From: Burkholderiales bacterium
GTDB lineage: Bacteria; Pseudomonadota; Gammaproteobacteria; Burkholderiales; Burkholderiaceae_C
Direction: 5' to 3'
Assembly: GCA_021414305.1 (NCBI GenBank)
Contig: JAIOOS010000022.1
Location: forward strand, 124,001-188,000
DNA: 64,000 nt
Shown here piece after piece: positions 12,323 through 20,678 of the stretch. The notes beneath the pieces are model-generated. The model was not told the DNA's origin. It worked only from the letters and a program-made list of their open reading frames with translations, and made no database searches. Each line of letters opens with the position of its first letter. The first letter of the stretch is position 1. Position numbers and translations under genes: made by a program.

Positions 12323-13234
12323 CTACGCGGCGAGGAAGAATTCGCGCAGTCGCCGGGCGGTGTCGTCGGGCAGCTCTTCGGGAATGAAGTGGCCCGCTTC
12401 CATGGCGCTGCCAGACACCCTGCCCGAGCACTGCGCGCCCCAGATGGCGAGCGGATCGAACAGGCGGCCGACGAGGCCGCGCGCGCCCCAGAGCACGAGC
12501 AGGTCCGAGCGGATCTTCTCGCCGGCGGCGCGCGAGGCGCGATCGTGCTCGAGATCGAACGACGCGCCGGCGCGGTAGTCTTCGCAGGCGGCGTGGATCG
12601 CGTCGGCGCGGCAGAAGCAGCGCTCGTACTCGGCCAGCGCCTCGGGCTCGATGTGGCCGAGGCCGTTCGAGCCCCAGCCGCCGAGCGTCCAGCGCAGATA
12701 GAACGCCGCGTCGCCGCCGATCATCCGCTCGGGCAGGGGGGCCGGCTGGATCAGGAAGAACCAGTGGTAGTAGCCGGTGGCGGCGCGCATGTCGGTCTGC
12801 TCGTACATGTCGAGCGTGGGCACGATGTCGATCAGCGCCAGCCGCTCGACGCAGTCGCCGTCGTCGAGCGCGAGCCGGTGGGCGACCCGGGCGCCGCGGT
12901 CGTGGCCGGCGACGAAGAAGCGCCGGTGGCCGAGCCCGCGCATCAGCGCCACCATGTCGGCCGCCATCGCCCGCTTGCTGTGCAGCGCGTGGTCGGCCTC
13001 CGGCGACGCCGCCGGGCCGGGCTTGGTCGAGTCGCCGTAGCCGCGCAGGTCGGGGATGACGAGCGAGAAATCGGGCGCGAGCTGCTGCGCGACGCGATGC
13101 CACATCACGTGCGTCTGCGGAAAGCCGTGCAGCAGCAGCAGCGGCGGCTTCTTCGGGTTGCCGCCGGTGCGCGCGAACAGCTCCACCTCGCCGGCGGCGT
13201 GCAGGCCGGCCTCGAATCCCTGGAACCAGCCCAT
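12323..13234 (-). CDS. Alpha/beta hydrolase with complete fluoroacetate dehalogenase active site
   Basis: A 303-residue hydrolase. The nucleophile motif is GHDRGARVAHRLALD with Asp112 and substrate-binding Arg113/Arg116. Asp136 (LIDIVPT) and His282 (EAGHFIPEE) complete the triad. His157-Trp158, Trp187 and Tyr220 occupy the places of the halide pocket. All but the Tyr are shifted by two residues from the well-studied Rhodopseudomonas enzyme RPA1163 (Asp110, Asp134, His280, His155, Trp156, Trp185, Tyr219). The expected reaction is hydrolysis of fluoro- or chloroacetate to glycolate; the true substrate is unproven. The ATG is preceded by AGGAG; a longer upstream frame runs through glsA and is discarded. 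It sits 11 bases after glsA, probably in one transcript with glsA and the MFS exporter. Confidence 0.85.
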   Translation of the reverse strand: MGWFQGFEAGLHAAGEVELFARTGGNPKKPPLLLLHGFPQTHVMWHRVAQQLAPDFSLVIPDLRGYGDSTKPGPAASPEADHALHSKRAMAADMVALMRGLGHRRFFVAGHDRGARVAHRLALDDGDCVERLALIDIVPTLDMYEQTDMRAATGYYHWFFLIQPAPLPERMIGGDAAFYLRWTLGGWGSNGLGHIEPEALAEYERCFCRADAIHAACEDYRAGASFDLEHDRASRAAGEKIRSDLLVLWGARGLVGRLFDPLAIWGAQCSGRVSGSAMEAGHFIPEELPDDTARRLREFFLAA

Positions 13235-13245
13235 CGACGTTCTCC

Positions 13246-14166
13246 TCAGAAGATGGACAGGCCGCTGCGGCTCGCGAACAGCTCGAGCGCGCGCGTGCCG
13301 AGCAGCGAATTGCCGCTCGCGTCGACCGCCGGCGACCAGACGCACAGGGTCAGCCGGTCGGGAACGACGGCGACGATACCGCCGCCGACCCCGCTCTTGC
13401 ACGGCAGGCCGATGCGATAGGCGAACTCGCCGGCCGCGTCGTAGGTGCCGCAGGTCAGCATCAGGGCATTCACGCGACGCGTCTGCCGTTCGCTCAGCAC
13501 CGGCTCGGCCTGGCCTTGCGGATGCGCGCCGTCGCGGCACAGGTAGCCCGCGGCGCGGGCGAGCTGGCGGCAGCTCATGCGCAGCGCGCACTGGTGGAAG
13601 TAGAGGTCGAGCACGGCCGCGGCGTCGTTGTCGAGCTTGCCGAAGCTCTTCATGAAGTTGGCAAGGGCGATGTTGCGAAAGCCGGTGGCCCCTTCCGACG
13701 CGGCGACCTCGGCGTCGAAGCCGATCGGCTCGCCCGCCAGGCCGGAAAGCATCTCGAGCAGGCCGTCCTTGGCCCTGGCGCCGAGCGTGCTGAGCAGCCG
13801 GTCGGCGACGGCGATCGCGCCGGCATTGATGAACGGATTGCGCGGCACGCCCTGCTCGCTCTCGAGCTGCAGCAGCGAGTTGAACGGATTGCCCGAGGGC
13901 TCGCGGTGGATCCGTTCCCAGAGCGCGTCGCCGAGCAGGCGGATGGCCAGTGTCAGCGTGAACAGCTTGGAGACGCTCTGGATCGAGAACGGCACGGCGC
14001 TGTCGCCGGCGGCGGCCTCCTCGCCCGCGCAGGTGCGCAGGGCGATGCCGAACTGCGCCACCGGCACCCGCGCCAGCGCCGGGATGTAGCTCGCGACCTG
14101 GCCCTCGCGGCCGAGCTCGGGCCGCAGGTCGGTGTCGATGCCGTCGAGGAGCGCCTGGAAGTCCAT
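13246..14166 (-). CDS. glsA: Glutaminase
   Basis: Hydrolyses glutamine to glutamate and ammonia. The 306-residue length is typical of bacterial glutaminases, which share the serine beta-lactamase fold. FSIQSVSKLFTLTLA carries the catalytic Ser-x-x-Lys pair, and NPFINAGAIAVADRL, YLCRDGAHP and LPCKSGVGGGI are family blocks. It lies 25 bases after the MFS exporter and 11 bases before the dehalogenase-like gene on the minus strand, so a three-gene operon is likely. The deamidation would supply glutamate or release ammonia for acid resistance; which applies cannot be read here. Confidence 0.95.
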   Translation of the reverse strand: MDFQALLDGIDTDLRPELGREGQVASYIPALARVPVAQFGIALRTCAGEEAAAGDSAVPFSIQSVSKLFTLTLAIRLLGDALWERIHREPSGNPFNSLLQLESEQGVPRNPFINAGAIAVADRLLSTLGARAKDGLLEMLSGLAGEPIGFDAEVAASEGATGFRNIALANFMKSFGKLDNDAAAVLDLYFHQCALRMSCRQLARAAGYLCRDGAHPQGQAEPVLSERQTRRVNALMLTCGTYDAAGEFAYRIGLPCKSGVGGGIVAVVPDRLTLCVWSPAVDASGNSLLGTRALELFASRSGLSIF

Positions 14167-14191
14167 GGAAAATGCGAGGCGGGTAGCCGCC

Positions 14192-15460
14192 TCAGCGTTG
14201 ATGACGCAGCCGATGATGCGCCACCGCCGCGGCCAGGGCGAGCAGCACGACCATCACCACGATCGCCAGGCGCGCGCCGTAGGCGGTCGCGAGCGCGCCG
14301 CCGCCGAGTGCGCCGACGAGCGTCGCCAGCCGGCCGAGGCTGCGCAGGCCGCCGTCGACCCGGGCCAGCATGTCGGGCGCGACCACGGTCTGGCGCAGCG
14401 TCCGGTCGTGCACGTCGAACATCGTCATGCCGCCGTCGCCGACGACCTGGTGCGCGACCAGCAAGGCCGCGCCGACCAGCGTGGCGCCCGGCGCGAGCGG
14501 AATGCAGAGCGTGCCGAGCGCGCCGAGCACGAGGCCGATGGTCATCGCGTTGCCGCTGCCCACGCGCCGGCCGAGGCGCGGCGCGAGCGCGGCGCCGGCG
14601 AGGGCGCCGAGGCCGCCGCTCGCGAAGATCAGGCCGAGCGTGCCCGTGCCGAAGCCGAGGTCGCGGGCGACGTAGATCATGTAGCTCGTGCCGGCAATGC
14701 TGCCGGCCACGGCGAGCAGGATCTCCAGCGTCGCCAGCGCGCGCAGCTGCGGCGTCGCCCGGATCACGGCGATGCCGCTCAGCGTCTCGTCGAGGTAGCC
14801 GCGTCGCGCCGCGGGTGCGCTCGCGGCGGTCGCGGCGGACGGGTCGGGGGGCGTCGTTCGGTCGCGGCCGCCTTTCACGCCCCACAGGCAAGCCGCCGAG
14901 AGCAGGTAGCTGAGCGCGTCGACCGCCAGCGCGAGCACCGCGCCGAGCAGCTGATAGAGCCAGCCGCCGAGCGCGAAGGCGACAGTCTCCGACGCGCTGC
15001 CCATGGCCGAGAGCTGCGCGTTGCGCACCGGCAGGCGGGTCGCCGCGACGCTCTGCGCGACCCAGGCCGAGCGTGCCAGCTCGAAGGCCATGCTCAGCAG
15101 GCCGGTCAGCGCCGCCGCGGCCGCGAGCAGCCAGATCGAGAGCCACGGCGTCAACGCCAGCAAGGCCAGGCCGCCCAGCACGCCGGCGCGGGCGATGTCG
15201 GCGCCGATCATGACGCTGCGCTTGGCCAGGCGATCGACGAGGGTGCCGAGGAAGAGGGCGCCGGCCGCGCCTGCGGCGACGTCGGCGACCAGCAGCAGCG
15301 CCATCTGCAGGGGCGTCGCATCGAGGGCCAGCGTCGCCAGCCAGGGCAGCGCCAGCCGGCTCAGCATCGAGCCGAAGTTGGAGATGCCTTCGCCCGCCAG
15401 GACCCGGCGGAAGTCGTTCGTTTCCGCCGGCGGCGGCGGCGCGGAGGGCGTGGAGGGCAA
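14192..15460 (-). CDS. MFS exporter (EntS/MFS_3-like)
   Basis: A 422-residue integral membrane protein with about 12 hydrophobic segments and a longer cytosolic loop rich in Ala/Pro/Asp near the middle (around residues 208-225). The first-loop signature FLGTLVDRLAKRSVMIGADI (the DRxxRR-like MFS motif A) and a second, weaker copy at LGRRVGSGN place it in the MFS_3 (enterobactin exporter-like) group. The only start near the conserved N-terminus is a TTG at 15460 without a clear ribosome site; the start is therefore uncertain. Substrate unknown. First gene of the presumed MFS-glsA-dehalogenase unit, with the LysR gene ending 53 bases upstream on the same strand. Confidence 0.82.
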   Translation of the reverse strand: MPSTPSAPPPPAETNDFRRVLAGEGISNFGSMLSRLALPWLATLALDATPLQMALLLVADVAAGAAGALFLGTLVDRLAKRSVMIGADIARAGVLGGLALLALTPWLSIWLLAAAAALTGLLSMAFELARSAWVAQSVAATRLPVRNAQLSAMGSASETVAFALGGWLYQLLGAVLALAVDALSYLLSAACLWGVKGGRDRTTPPDPSAATAASAPAARRGYLDETLSGIAVIRATPQLRALATLEILLAVAGSIAGTSYMIYVARDLGFGTGTLGLIFASGGLGALAGAALAPRLGRRVGSGNAMTIGLVLGALGTLCIPLAPGATLVGAALLVAHQVVGDGGMTMFDVHDRTLRQTVVAPDMLARVDGGLRSLGRLATLVGALGGGALATAYGARLAIVVMVVLLALAAAVAHHRLRHQR

Positions 15461-15513
15461 GCGCCGAGCTTAGCCGCAGGCGCGCCTGCTCCCGCCGGTC
15501 GGAGGCAGGCCGG

Positions 15514-16521
15514 TCAGTGCGCCGGAGCGAGCGAAGGTGCGGGTTCGGACCGAGCCGCGGCGCGGGCCGCAGCCGGGGCGTGGCAGACGTCGAAGCTGCG
15601 CGCGGTCTCGGCGAACGTGCGGCGCAGCCAGCGCTGCGCCGCATCGCGCTCGTGCCGGCGATGCCAGAGCAGGCCGACCTCGATCGGCGGCAGCGAGCCC
15701 GGGAAGCGTCGCATCGCCAGGCCTTCGGCCAGGCCGGAGGCGAGGACGAAGCTGCGCGGCAGCACCGTGAGCAGGTCGGAGTCGTGGACGACGCGCGCGG
15801 CGGTCGAGAACTCGTGGACCGTGAGCATGACCTGGCGCTCGCGGCCATCGCGGGCCAGCGCCTCGTCGACGAAGCCGCGCGGCCGGCCGGCGAAGCTGAC
15901 GCGCACGTGGCGGGCGGCGCAGTAGGCGTCGAGCGAAAGCTCGGTCTCTGCGGCCAGCGGATGGCCGCGGCGCATCGTGCACACGTATTCGCAGGTGTAG
16001 AGCGGATCGAGAGCGATCGTCGACCGCGTGCCTTCCGCGGCGAGCGCCGCGGCGACGTCGGGAAAGAAGCCGACCGCGGCGTCGACGAAGCCCTGCTCGA
16101 GCTGCGCCCGCGGGTCGCGCGAGGAAAGCGGCAGCACGCGCACGTCGGCACGCGCTCGCTCGCGCAGCATCGTGTCGACGAACGCGGGCATCAGCACCGT
16201 CGCGGTCGCGTCGGCCATCGCCAGCGTGAAGGTGCGGGCGTCGCGCGTCGGATCGAAGCCCTGCGGATCGAGCGCCTGGCTGAGCCGCCCGAGCGCCGCC
16301 TCGACGTGCGGCCACATCTCGGCGGCGTGCGCCGTCGGCACGACGCCGCTCGGCACGGTGATGAACAGCTCGTCGCCCGTCGCCTCGCGCAGGCGCCTGA
16401 GGGCATTGCTGACCGCCGGCTGCGTCATTGCCAGCTGCGCCGCTGCGCGCGTGACGTTGCGCTCGAGCATCACCGCGGCGAAGACGCGCAGGAGGTTGAG
16501 GTCGAGGGTGCGGAAATTCAT
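15514..16521 (-). CDS. LysR-family transcriptional regulator
   Basis: A 335-residue LTTR. The N-terminal winged helix-turn-helix is clear: LNLLRVFAAVMLERNVTRAA followed by LAMTQPAVSNALRRLRE. The remainder is the two-lobed effector domain; a C-terminal tail of about 20 Ala/Pro/Ser-rich residues is extra. Divergent from the small gene at 16673, with a 151-base spacer that holds a perfect palindrome; LTTRs usually act on such a divergent spacer. It may also control the MFS-glsA-dehalogenase genes that follow it on the same strand. Effector unknown. Confidence 0.9.
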   Translation of the reverse strand: MNFRTLDLNLLRVFAAVMLERNVTRAAAQLAMTQPAVSNALRRLREATGDELFITVPSGVVPTAHAAEMWPHVEAALGRLSQALDPQGFDPTRDARTFTLAMADATATVLMPAFVDTMLRERARADVRVLPLSSRDPRAQLEQGFVDAAVGFFPDVAAALAAEGTRSTIALDPLYTCEYVCTMRRGHPLAAETELSLDAYCAARHVRVSFAGRPRGFVDEALARDGRERQVMLTVHEFSTAARVVHDSDLLTVLPRSFVLASGLAEGLAMRRFPGSLPPIEVGLLWHRRHERDAAQRWLRRTFAETARSFDVCHAPAAARAAARSEPAPSLAPAH

Positions 16522-16601
16522 CGCGATACGCTGTCCGGGGCGGTACTTCTTGGCACGGCATTCATGGGGGTGATGGCCGGATTCGGACTGGAAATTTCCA
16601 T

Positions 16602-16629
16602 TTGACTAGGGAAAACCCTAGTCTATGCC
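16602..16629 (+). promoter_or_regulatory. Candidate promoter with a perfect palindromic operator between -35 and -10
   Basis: TTGACT (16602-16607) and TATGCC (16624-16629) are 16 bases apart. Between and over them lies a perfect inverted repeat, GACTAGGG (16604-16611), spacer AAAA, CCCTAGTC (16616-16623). Bound protein would block polymerase directly. The downstream gene starts at 16673 with AGGAG. The divergent LysR product is one candidate binder, although its classic T-N11-A spacing is not exact here. The promoter hexamers are moderate matches; the palindrome itself is certain. Confidence 0.55.
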
Positions 16630-16672
16630 TGTCGCCGTGTTTTCGCTCTGCGACGGTCTCCAGGAGAAAGCC

Positions 16673-16963
16673 ATGTCCGTGCAAAAGGTCAACGTCCTCG
16701 TTCCCCCGCTTCGCGCTGTTCCGCCGGCCGCCGCCTGGGCGGCGGATGCCGTTGCCTGGCTGTTCGGCGGCGATCCGCGCCATCCGAGCGGCCTTCCGGC
16801 CTGGCTCGCGGCGGCCCGCGCGCGCTACGTCGCCGACCGGGCGCTGCGCCGCGAAGCCGGCGAGCGCATGGCCCTGATCGCGCTCGCGCAACGCTACGAG
16901 GCGACCCAGCCCGAGTTCGCCAAGGACCTGTTCGCGGCCGCGCTCGCCGACCGCCAGGCCTGA
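16673..16963 (+). CDS. Small hypothetical protein (96 aa)
   Basis: I do not recognise a family. The product has a proline-rich start (VLVPPLRAVPPAAAWA), a Trp-rich segment around residues 20-30, then an amphipathic helix rich in Arg/Ala/Glu (about 45-90). There is no membrane helix or clear signal peptide. The ATG at 16673 has a good CAGGAGAAA before it; an earlier ATG at 16625 overlaps the proposed -10 element and is less likely. GC bias at third positions supports real coding. It stands alone between the LysR gene and the metX leader. Confidence 0.6.
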   Translation: MSVQKVNVLVPPLRAVPPAAAWAADAVAWLFGGDPRHPSGLPAWLAAARARYVADRALRREAGERMALIALAQRYEATQPEFAKDLFAAALADRQA

Positions 16964-17020
16964 CTCCGCCGGCCGATCGCCGGCTCGCCGAAGCGGGGCG
17001 CTCGCCCAGGAGCGCATCGC

Positions 17021-17026
17021 TATACT
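17021..17026 (+). promoter_or_regulatory. Likely -10 element for metX-metW
   Basis: TATACT, one of the few good -10 matches in this GC-rich region, ends about 8-10 bases before the first riboswitch stem, so a transcript beginning near 17033 would carry the complete aptamer. No convincing -35 hexamer sits 17 bases upstream. Confidence 0.5.
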
Positions 17027-17033
17027 CGCCCTC

Positions 17034-17092
17034 GAAGCGCCGATTTGTTCCGGCTTGCGGGCGCTCTATAAATTCGGCTAAAGATTGGGATC
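17034..17092 (+). ncRNA. SAM-II riboswitch aptamer in the metX leader
   Basis: The stretch fits the compact SAM-II pattern. P1 is AGCGCC (17036-17041) pairing with GGCGCT (17060-17065). The loop begins GATTTG (17042-17047) and contains TTCC and CTTGCG. After P1 come CTATAAATTC, the conserved GCTAAA (17077-17082) and GATTGGGA (17083-17090), whose GGG can pair with the CC of the loop to form the pseudoknot. The order GATTT..CC..TTGC..GCGC..ATAAAT..GCTAAA..GGG is that of the known metX SAM-II element. SAM binding should lower expression of metX-metW. The motif assignment rests on reading, not on a covariance search. Confidence 0.83.
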
Positions 17093-17097
17093 CGAAA

Positions 17098-17131
17098 CTC
17101 GGAACTCCGCTTTGGCGGTGCCGGGTTTTTT
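17098..17131 (+). terminator. Intrinsic terminator/attenuator hairpin between the riboswitch and metX
   Basis: CCGC (17107-17110) pairs with GCGG (17115-17118) around TTTG, extended outside by CGG (17100-17102) with CCG (17121-17123), and followed by six T (17126-17131). It lies 23 bases before the metX ATG, so it must act as an attenuator rather than a gene-end terminator. An upstream CCG (17092-17094) could pair with the outer CGG and compete with the stem, giving a possible antiterminator. Confidence 0.6.
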
Positions 17132-17153
17132 CACGTCCACGGTTTCACTGCGC

Positions 17154-18293
17154 ATGCCTTCCCTCGGCGACGTCCAGCCGCAATCGATGCACTTCGCCGA
17201 GCCGCTCGGCCTGGCCAGCGGCGCGGTGCTGCGCGACTACACCCTCGCCTACGAGACCTACGGCACGCTGAACGCGGCGAAGAGCAACGCGGTGCTCGTC
17301 TGCCATGCGCTCAACGCCTCGCACCATGTCGCCGGCACCTACGCCGGCAAGGAGAAGAGCGAAGGCTGGTGGGACAACCTGGTCGGGCCCGGCAAGCCGC
17401 TCGACACCGACCGCTTCTTCGTCATCGGCGTCAACAACCCGGGCTCGTGCTTCGGCTCGACCGGGCCGACGCATCCGAACCCCGACCCTGCCGCCCAGGG
17501 CCGGCCCTACGGCAGTGACTTTCCGGTGGTCACGGTCGAAGACTGGGTCGACGCGCAGGCGCGCCTGATCACCGCGCTCGGCATCGAGCGGCTGGCGGCG
17601 GTGATCGGCGGCAGCCTCGGCGGCATGCAGGCGCTCGACTGGTCGCTGCGCTATCCGCATCGGCTCGTGCAGTGCGTCGCCGTCGCCACGGCGCCCAACC
17701 TCTCGGCGCAGAACATCGCCTTCAACGAGGTGGCGCGGCGGGCGATCGTCACCGACCCCGAGTTCCACGGCGGCCACTACGCCGAGCACGGCGTGATTCC
17801 GCGCCGCGGGCTGCGCGTGGCGCGGATGATCGGCCACATCACCTACCTCTCCGACGACGCGATGGAGGCCAAGTTCGGGCGCGACCTGGCGAATGCCGCG
17901 TTCGGCTACTCGACCCAGGGAATCGAGTTCCAGATCGAAGGCTACCTGCGCCACCAGGGCGACAAGTTCAGCGAGTACTTCGACGCCAACACCTACCTGT
18001 TGATCACCCGCGCGCTCGACTACTTCGACCCGGCCCGGGCGCACGGCGGCGACCTCGCCGCGACCTTCGCCGCGGCGCGCTGCCGCTTCCAGCTCGTGAG
18101 CTTCACCACCGACTGGCGATTCGCGCCGACGCGCTCGCGCGAGATCGTCAAGGCGCTCGTCGACAACCGGCTCGACGTCAGCTACGCGGAGATTGCGGCC
18201 CCGCACGGCCACGACGCCTTCCTGCTCGACGACCCGCGCTATCACGGCGTGCTGCGTGCATGTTTCGCCAACCTCGCGAAGGAGCTGGCATGA
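17154..18293 (+). CDS. metX: Homoserine O-acetyl/succinyltransferase
   Basis: Acylates homoserine, the first committed step of methionine synthesis. The 379-residue alpha/beta hydrolase-fold enzyme has [20 protein letters not shown] near residue 30, [16 protein letters not shown] and the nucleophile elbow [12 protein letters not shown] (catalytic Ser about residue 146); Asp and His follow in the C-terminal third (HGHDAFLLD contains the His). Acyl donor (acetyl- versus succinyl-CoA) is not settled by family name. The ATG at 17154 follows the leader described above; a GTG at 17118 is in frame but lies inside the terminator stem. metW overlaps its stop by ATGA. Confidence 0.95.
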   Translation: MPSLGDVQPQSMHFAEPLGLASGAVLRDYTLAYETYGTLNAAKSNAVLVCHALNASHHVAGTYAGKEKSEGWWDNLVGPGKPLDTDRFFVIGVNNPGSCFGSTGPTHPNPDPAAQGRPYGSDFPVVTVEDWVDAQARLITALGIERLAAVIGGSLGGMQALDWSLRYPHRLVQCVAVATAPNLSAQNIAFNEVARRAIVTDPEFHGGHYAEHGVIPRRGLRVARMIGHITYLSDDAMEAKFGRDLANAAFGYSTQGIEFQIEGYLRHQGDKFSEYFDANTYLLITRALDYFDPARAHGGDLAATFAAARCRFQLVSFTTDWRFAPTRSREIVKALVDNRLDVSYAEIAAPHGHDAFLLDDPRYHGVLRACFANLAKELA

Positions 18294-18874
18294 GCGATCG
18301 CAAGGACATCGAGCTGATCGCCGAGCTGGTGCCGAAAGGCGCGCGCGTGCTCGACCTCGGCTGCGGCGACGGCGAGCTGCTGGCGCTGCTCTCGCGCGAG
18401 CGCGGCTGCAGCGGCTACGGCATCGAGATCGACGACGCCAACGTGCTCGCCTGCCACCAGCGCGGCGTCAACGTCATCCAGCTCAACCTCGAGGACGGCC
18501 TGGCCCTCTTCGAGGACCAGAGCTTCGACGTGGTGCTCCAGCTCGACACCCTGCAGCACCTGAAGAACACCGAGCGGATGCTGCGCGAGACCGCGCGCGT
18601 CGGCCGGGTCGGCATCGTCAGCTTCCCGAACTTCGCGCACTGGCCGAACCGCCTGCACGTCGCCGCCGGCCGCATGCCGGTGACGCGCGTCCTGCCCTAC
18701 GAGTGGTACGACACGCCAAACATCCGCGTCGCCACCTACGCCGATTTCGAGGTGCTGGCGAGGAAGGACGGCCTGGCGATCCTCGACTCGTTCGGCATTC
18801 AGGCGGGCAGGGCGGTGCGCACCTGGCCGAACCTGCTCGCCAGCGTCGCCGTCTTCAAGTTCCAGCGCGGCTGA
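18290..18874 (+). CDS. metW: Methionine biosynthesis protein MetW
   Basis: A 194-residue class-I methyltransferase-fold protein with the SAM-binding motif [12 protein letters not shown] at about residues 20-31. MetW is nearly always paired with metX in proteobacteria and is reported to be needed for MetX activity in several of them. [12 protein letters not shown] is a family block. The start overlaps the metX stop (ATGA), so the two are coupled. The last 76 bases overlap the 3' end of the oppositely oriented QueA-like gene. Confidence 0.95.
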   Translation: MSDRKDIELIAELVPKGARVLDLGCGDGELLALLSRERGCSGYGIEIDDANVLACHQRGVNVIQLNLEDGLALFEDQSFDVVLQLDTLQHLKNTERMLRETARVGRVGIVSFPNFAHWPNRLHVAAGRMPVTRVLPYEWYDTPNIRVATYADFEVLARKDGLAILDSFGIQAGRAVRTWPNLLASVAVFKFQRG

Positions 18875-19911
18875 GCCGCGGCCCGCTCGAGCAGCACCGA
18901 GTCGCCGAACTCGTGCGTGCGGAAGGCGCCGCGCTCGAGCGCCGCGTCGATCCGTGCCAGCGTGTCCTCGGCGACGAAGGCGCGCAGCAGCTCGTGATGG
19001 CTCGTGCCCGGTTCGTGCGTGCCGCTGAGCAGCGCATCGACGACGCGAAGGCAGCTCGCGCCGCCCAGCCGGTTCGTCGCCACGCCTTCGCCGGCACCGA
19101 GGCCGCCGGGCCGCGCCGCCGCATGCTCGAGCGCACGCGCGACGGTCGTTCCCAGGGCCACGACGCGACCGCCGAGTTCGTGCGTCGCCCGGACGGCGGC
19201 GACGGTCGACGCGGGCAGGCGATAGGGCTCCGCGAACGGCAGGCGGGCGTCGAGCGCCGCGTCGCCGGTGGAGGAGAGGCCGGCCGCGTGGGTGAGCGTC
19301 GCGAAGCCGATGCCGCGCCCGCGCAATGCGTCGAGCAGCCGCCAGTCGAGGATGAAGCCAGCCGAGGGCGGCTCGTACGCGACCGGCGGTCCCGCGATCC
19401 GCGTCCACACGTCCCACAGGGCCAGCGGCTCGGCGAGGTGCGCGTACTGGACCGGACGGCCGTGCCGGGCGATGCCGGCGCCGACCGTGCCGGCGTCGCC
19501 TTCGAAGCGGATCTCGAGCAGGCGCGGATGGCCGACGAGGCGCAGCACTTCGGCGCGCAGCGGACCGAGCGCGAGTCGGTCGCCCGGCGCGAAGTCGGGC
19601 GGTGGTGGCCGATCCTCGGTGCGGGTGCGGAAGTCGCCCGTGCCGAAGGCCACGGCGCGGAACACCGGCGCGTCGGCCAGGGCGAGCGAGGCGCGACCGG
19701 CGAGGCGCAGCTCGATCGTCGCGCCGCTCGCGAGGTGAATGCCGGCGAGGCTCGCGGGCAGCGTCGCCGCGTCGTTGGCGACGACGAGGTCGCCGGCGTC
19801 GAGCAGCTCCGGCAGGCGGATGCGCAGGTGCTCGCTCAATGCGCCTTCGGCATCGACCATCAGCAGCCGCGCGTCGGCCGGTCGCTGCACGGCGAGGGTC
19901 GCGGCCTTCAC
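18799..19911 (-). CDS. Divergent QueA-like protein (S-adenosylmethionine:tRNA ribosyltransferase-isomerase family)
   Basis: A 370-residue protein whose overall plan is that of QueA: DAGDLVVANDAATLPASL near the N-terminus, PPSAGFILDWRLLDALRGRG mid-protein, GGRVVALGTTVARALE, and a C-terminal VVDALLSG...FGDSVLL. QueA itself has DLLVFNNTRVIPARL, APTAGLHF, VAFVTLHVGAGTF and GTTSVRSLE at these places, so many active-site positions have changed. I therefore call it a paralogue and do not assign queuosine synthesis. The GTG start overlaps the SDR stop (GTGA), giving a coupled two-gene operon. The 3' end is antisense to the end of metW for 76 bases. Confidence 0.75.
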   Translation of the reverse strand: MKAATLAVQRPADARLLMVDAEGALSEHLRIRLPELLDAGDLVVANDAATLPASLAGIHLASGATIELRLAGRASLALADAPVFRAVAFGTGDFRTRTEDRPPPPDFAPGDRLALGPLRAEVLRLVGHPRLLEIRFEGDAGTVGAGIARHGRPVQYAHLAEPLALWDVWTRIAGPPVAYEPPSAGFILDWRLLDALRGRGIGFATLTHAAGLSSTGDAALDARLPFAEPYRLPASTVAAVRATHELGGRVVALGTTVARALEHAAARPGGLGAGEGVATNRLGGASCLRVVDALLSGTHEPGTSHHELLRAFVAEDTLARIDAALERGAFRTHEFGDSVLLERAAAQPRWNLKTATLASRFGQVRTALPA

Positions 19912-20678
19912 GACGCTCTCCCTTCCGAGCTGCTCGCGGCCGCATCTCCGGGCACAGGCAAAGCCGCGGTCGCAGCGCGTTCGACATCGATTCGCGCGAC
20001 GATCTCGCGCGCCGCGTCGCGCGGCCGCCTCAGCGTTGCCGGGTCCGCGTCGGGGACGGCGAGCGCGTGCAGCGGCGTGTCCATGTCGCCGGGATCGGCG
20101 GCGAGCACGGCGACGCCGTGCGGGCGCAGCTCCTCGTGCCAGATCCGGCTCAGGTGCGCCAGCGCCGCCTTGCTCGCTCCGTACGCGCCCCAGCCGGCAT
20201 AGGGCGTGACCGCGGCGTCGCTCGAGACGTTGAGGACGACGGAGCGCGTTCCCGCGGCGCGGCCCTCGCGCGCCGCGGCGGCGAGCAGTCCGAGCAGCGC
20301 CCTGGTCAGGCGGAACGGGCCGAGGAGGTTGGTCGCGAGCGCGGCCTCGAAGTCCTCGCACTCGGTGTCGGCAAGCAGGGCGAGCGGCACCGGGCCGAGG
20401 CTCGACGCGTTGTGAATCAGGACGTCGAGGCCGCCGAGCGCGGCGCCGACCTGCAGGGCGATCGCGTGTGCGTCGTCCTTCTTCGCCACGTCGCCGACGA
20501 TGCCGTGGCTGCCTTCGACCCGGCGCGCGACGCGGGCGACCGCGTCGGCATGGCGAGCGACGAAGGCGACCGCATCGCCACGCGCGGCGAAGGCCTCGAC
20601 GAGGGCCAGGCCGAGGCCCGAGGTTCCGCCGGTGATGGCGACGCGCAGCGCAGCGCGTGGTGCAGGAGGGGTGTTCAT
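19908..20678 (-). CDS. Short-chain dehydrogenase/reductase
   Basis: A 256-residue SDR with the nucleotide-binding motif TGGTSGLG at about 16-23, NASS (near 95), the catalytic Ser in VSSDAAV and YGASK (Tyr-x3-Lys) around residues 166-170. The block VLAADPGDMDTPLHAL matches the usual PG motif. Substrate unknown. It is the first gene of a two-gene unit with the QueA-like protein and is divergent from an XRE-cupin regulator across 100 bases, which is the likely regulatory region. Confidence 0.88.
   Translation of the reverse strand: MNTPPAPRAALRVAITGGTSGLGLALVEAFAARGDAVAFVARHADAVARVARRVEGSHGIVGDVAKKDDAHAIALQVGAALGGLDVLIHNASSLGPVPLALLADTECEDFEAALATNLLGPFRLTRALLGLLAAAAREGRAAGTRSVVLNVSSDAAVTPYAGWGAYGASKAALAHLSRIWHEELRPHGVAVLAADPGDMDTPLHALAVPDADPATLRRPRDAAREIVARIDVERAATAALPVPGDAAASSSEGRAS

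Noticed and set aside
17118..17153. Upstream GTG start for metX
   Set aside because: It lies inside the terminator stem and T run and adds residues absent from the family; ATG 17154 fits better.
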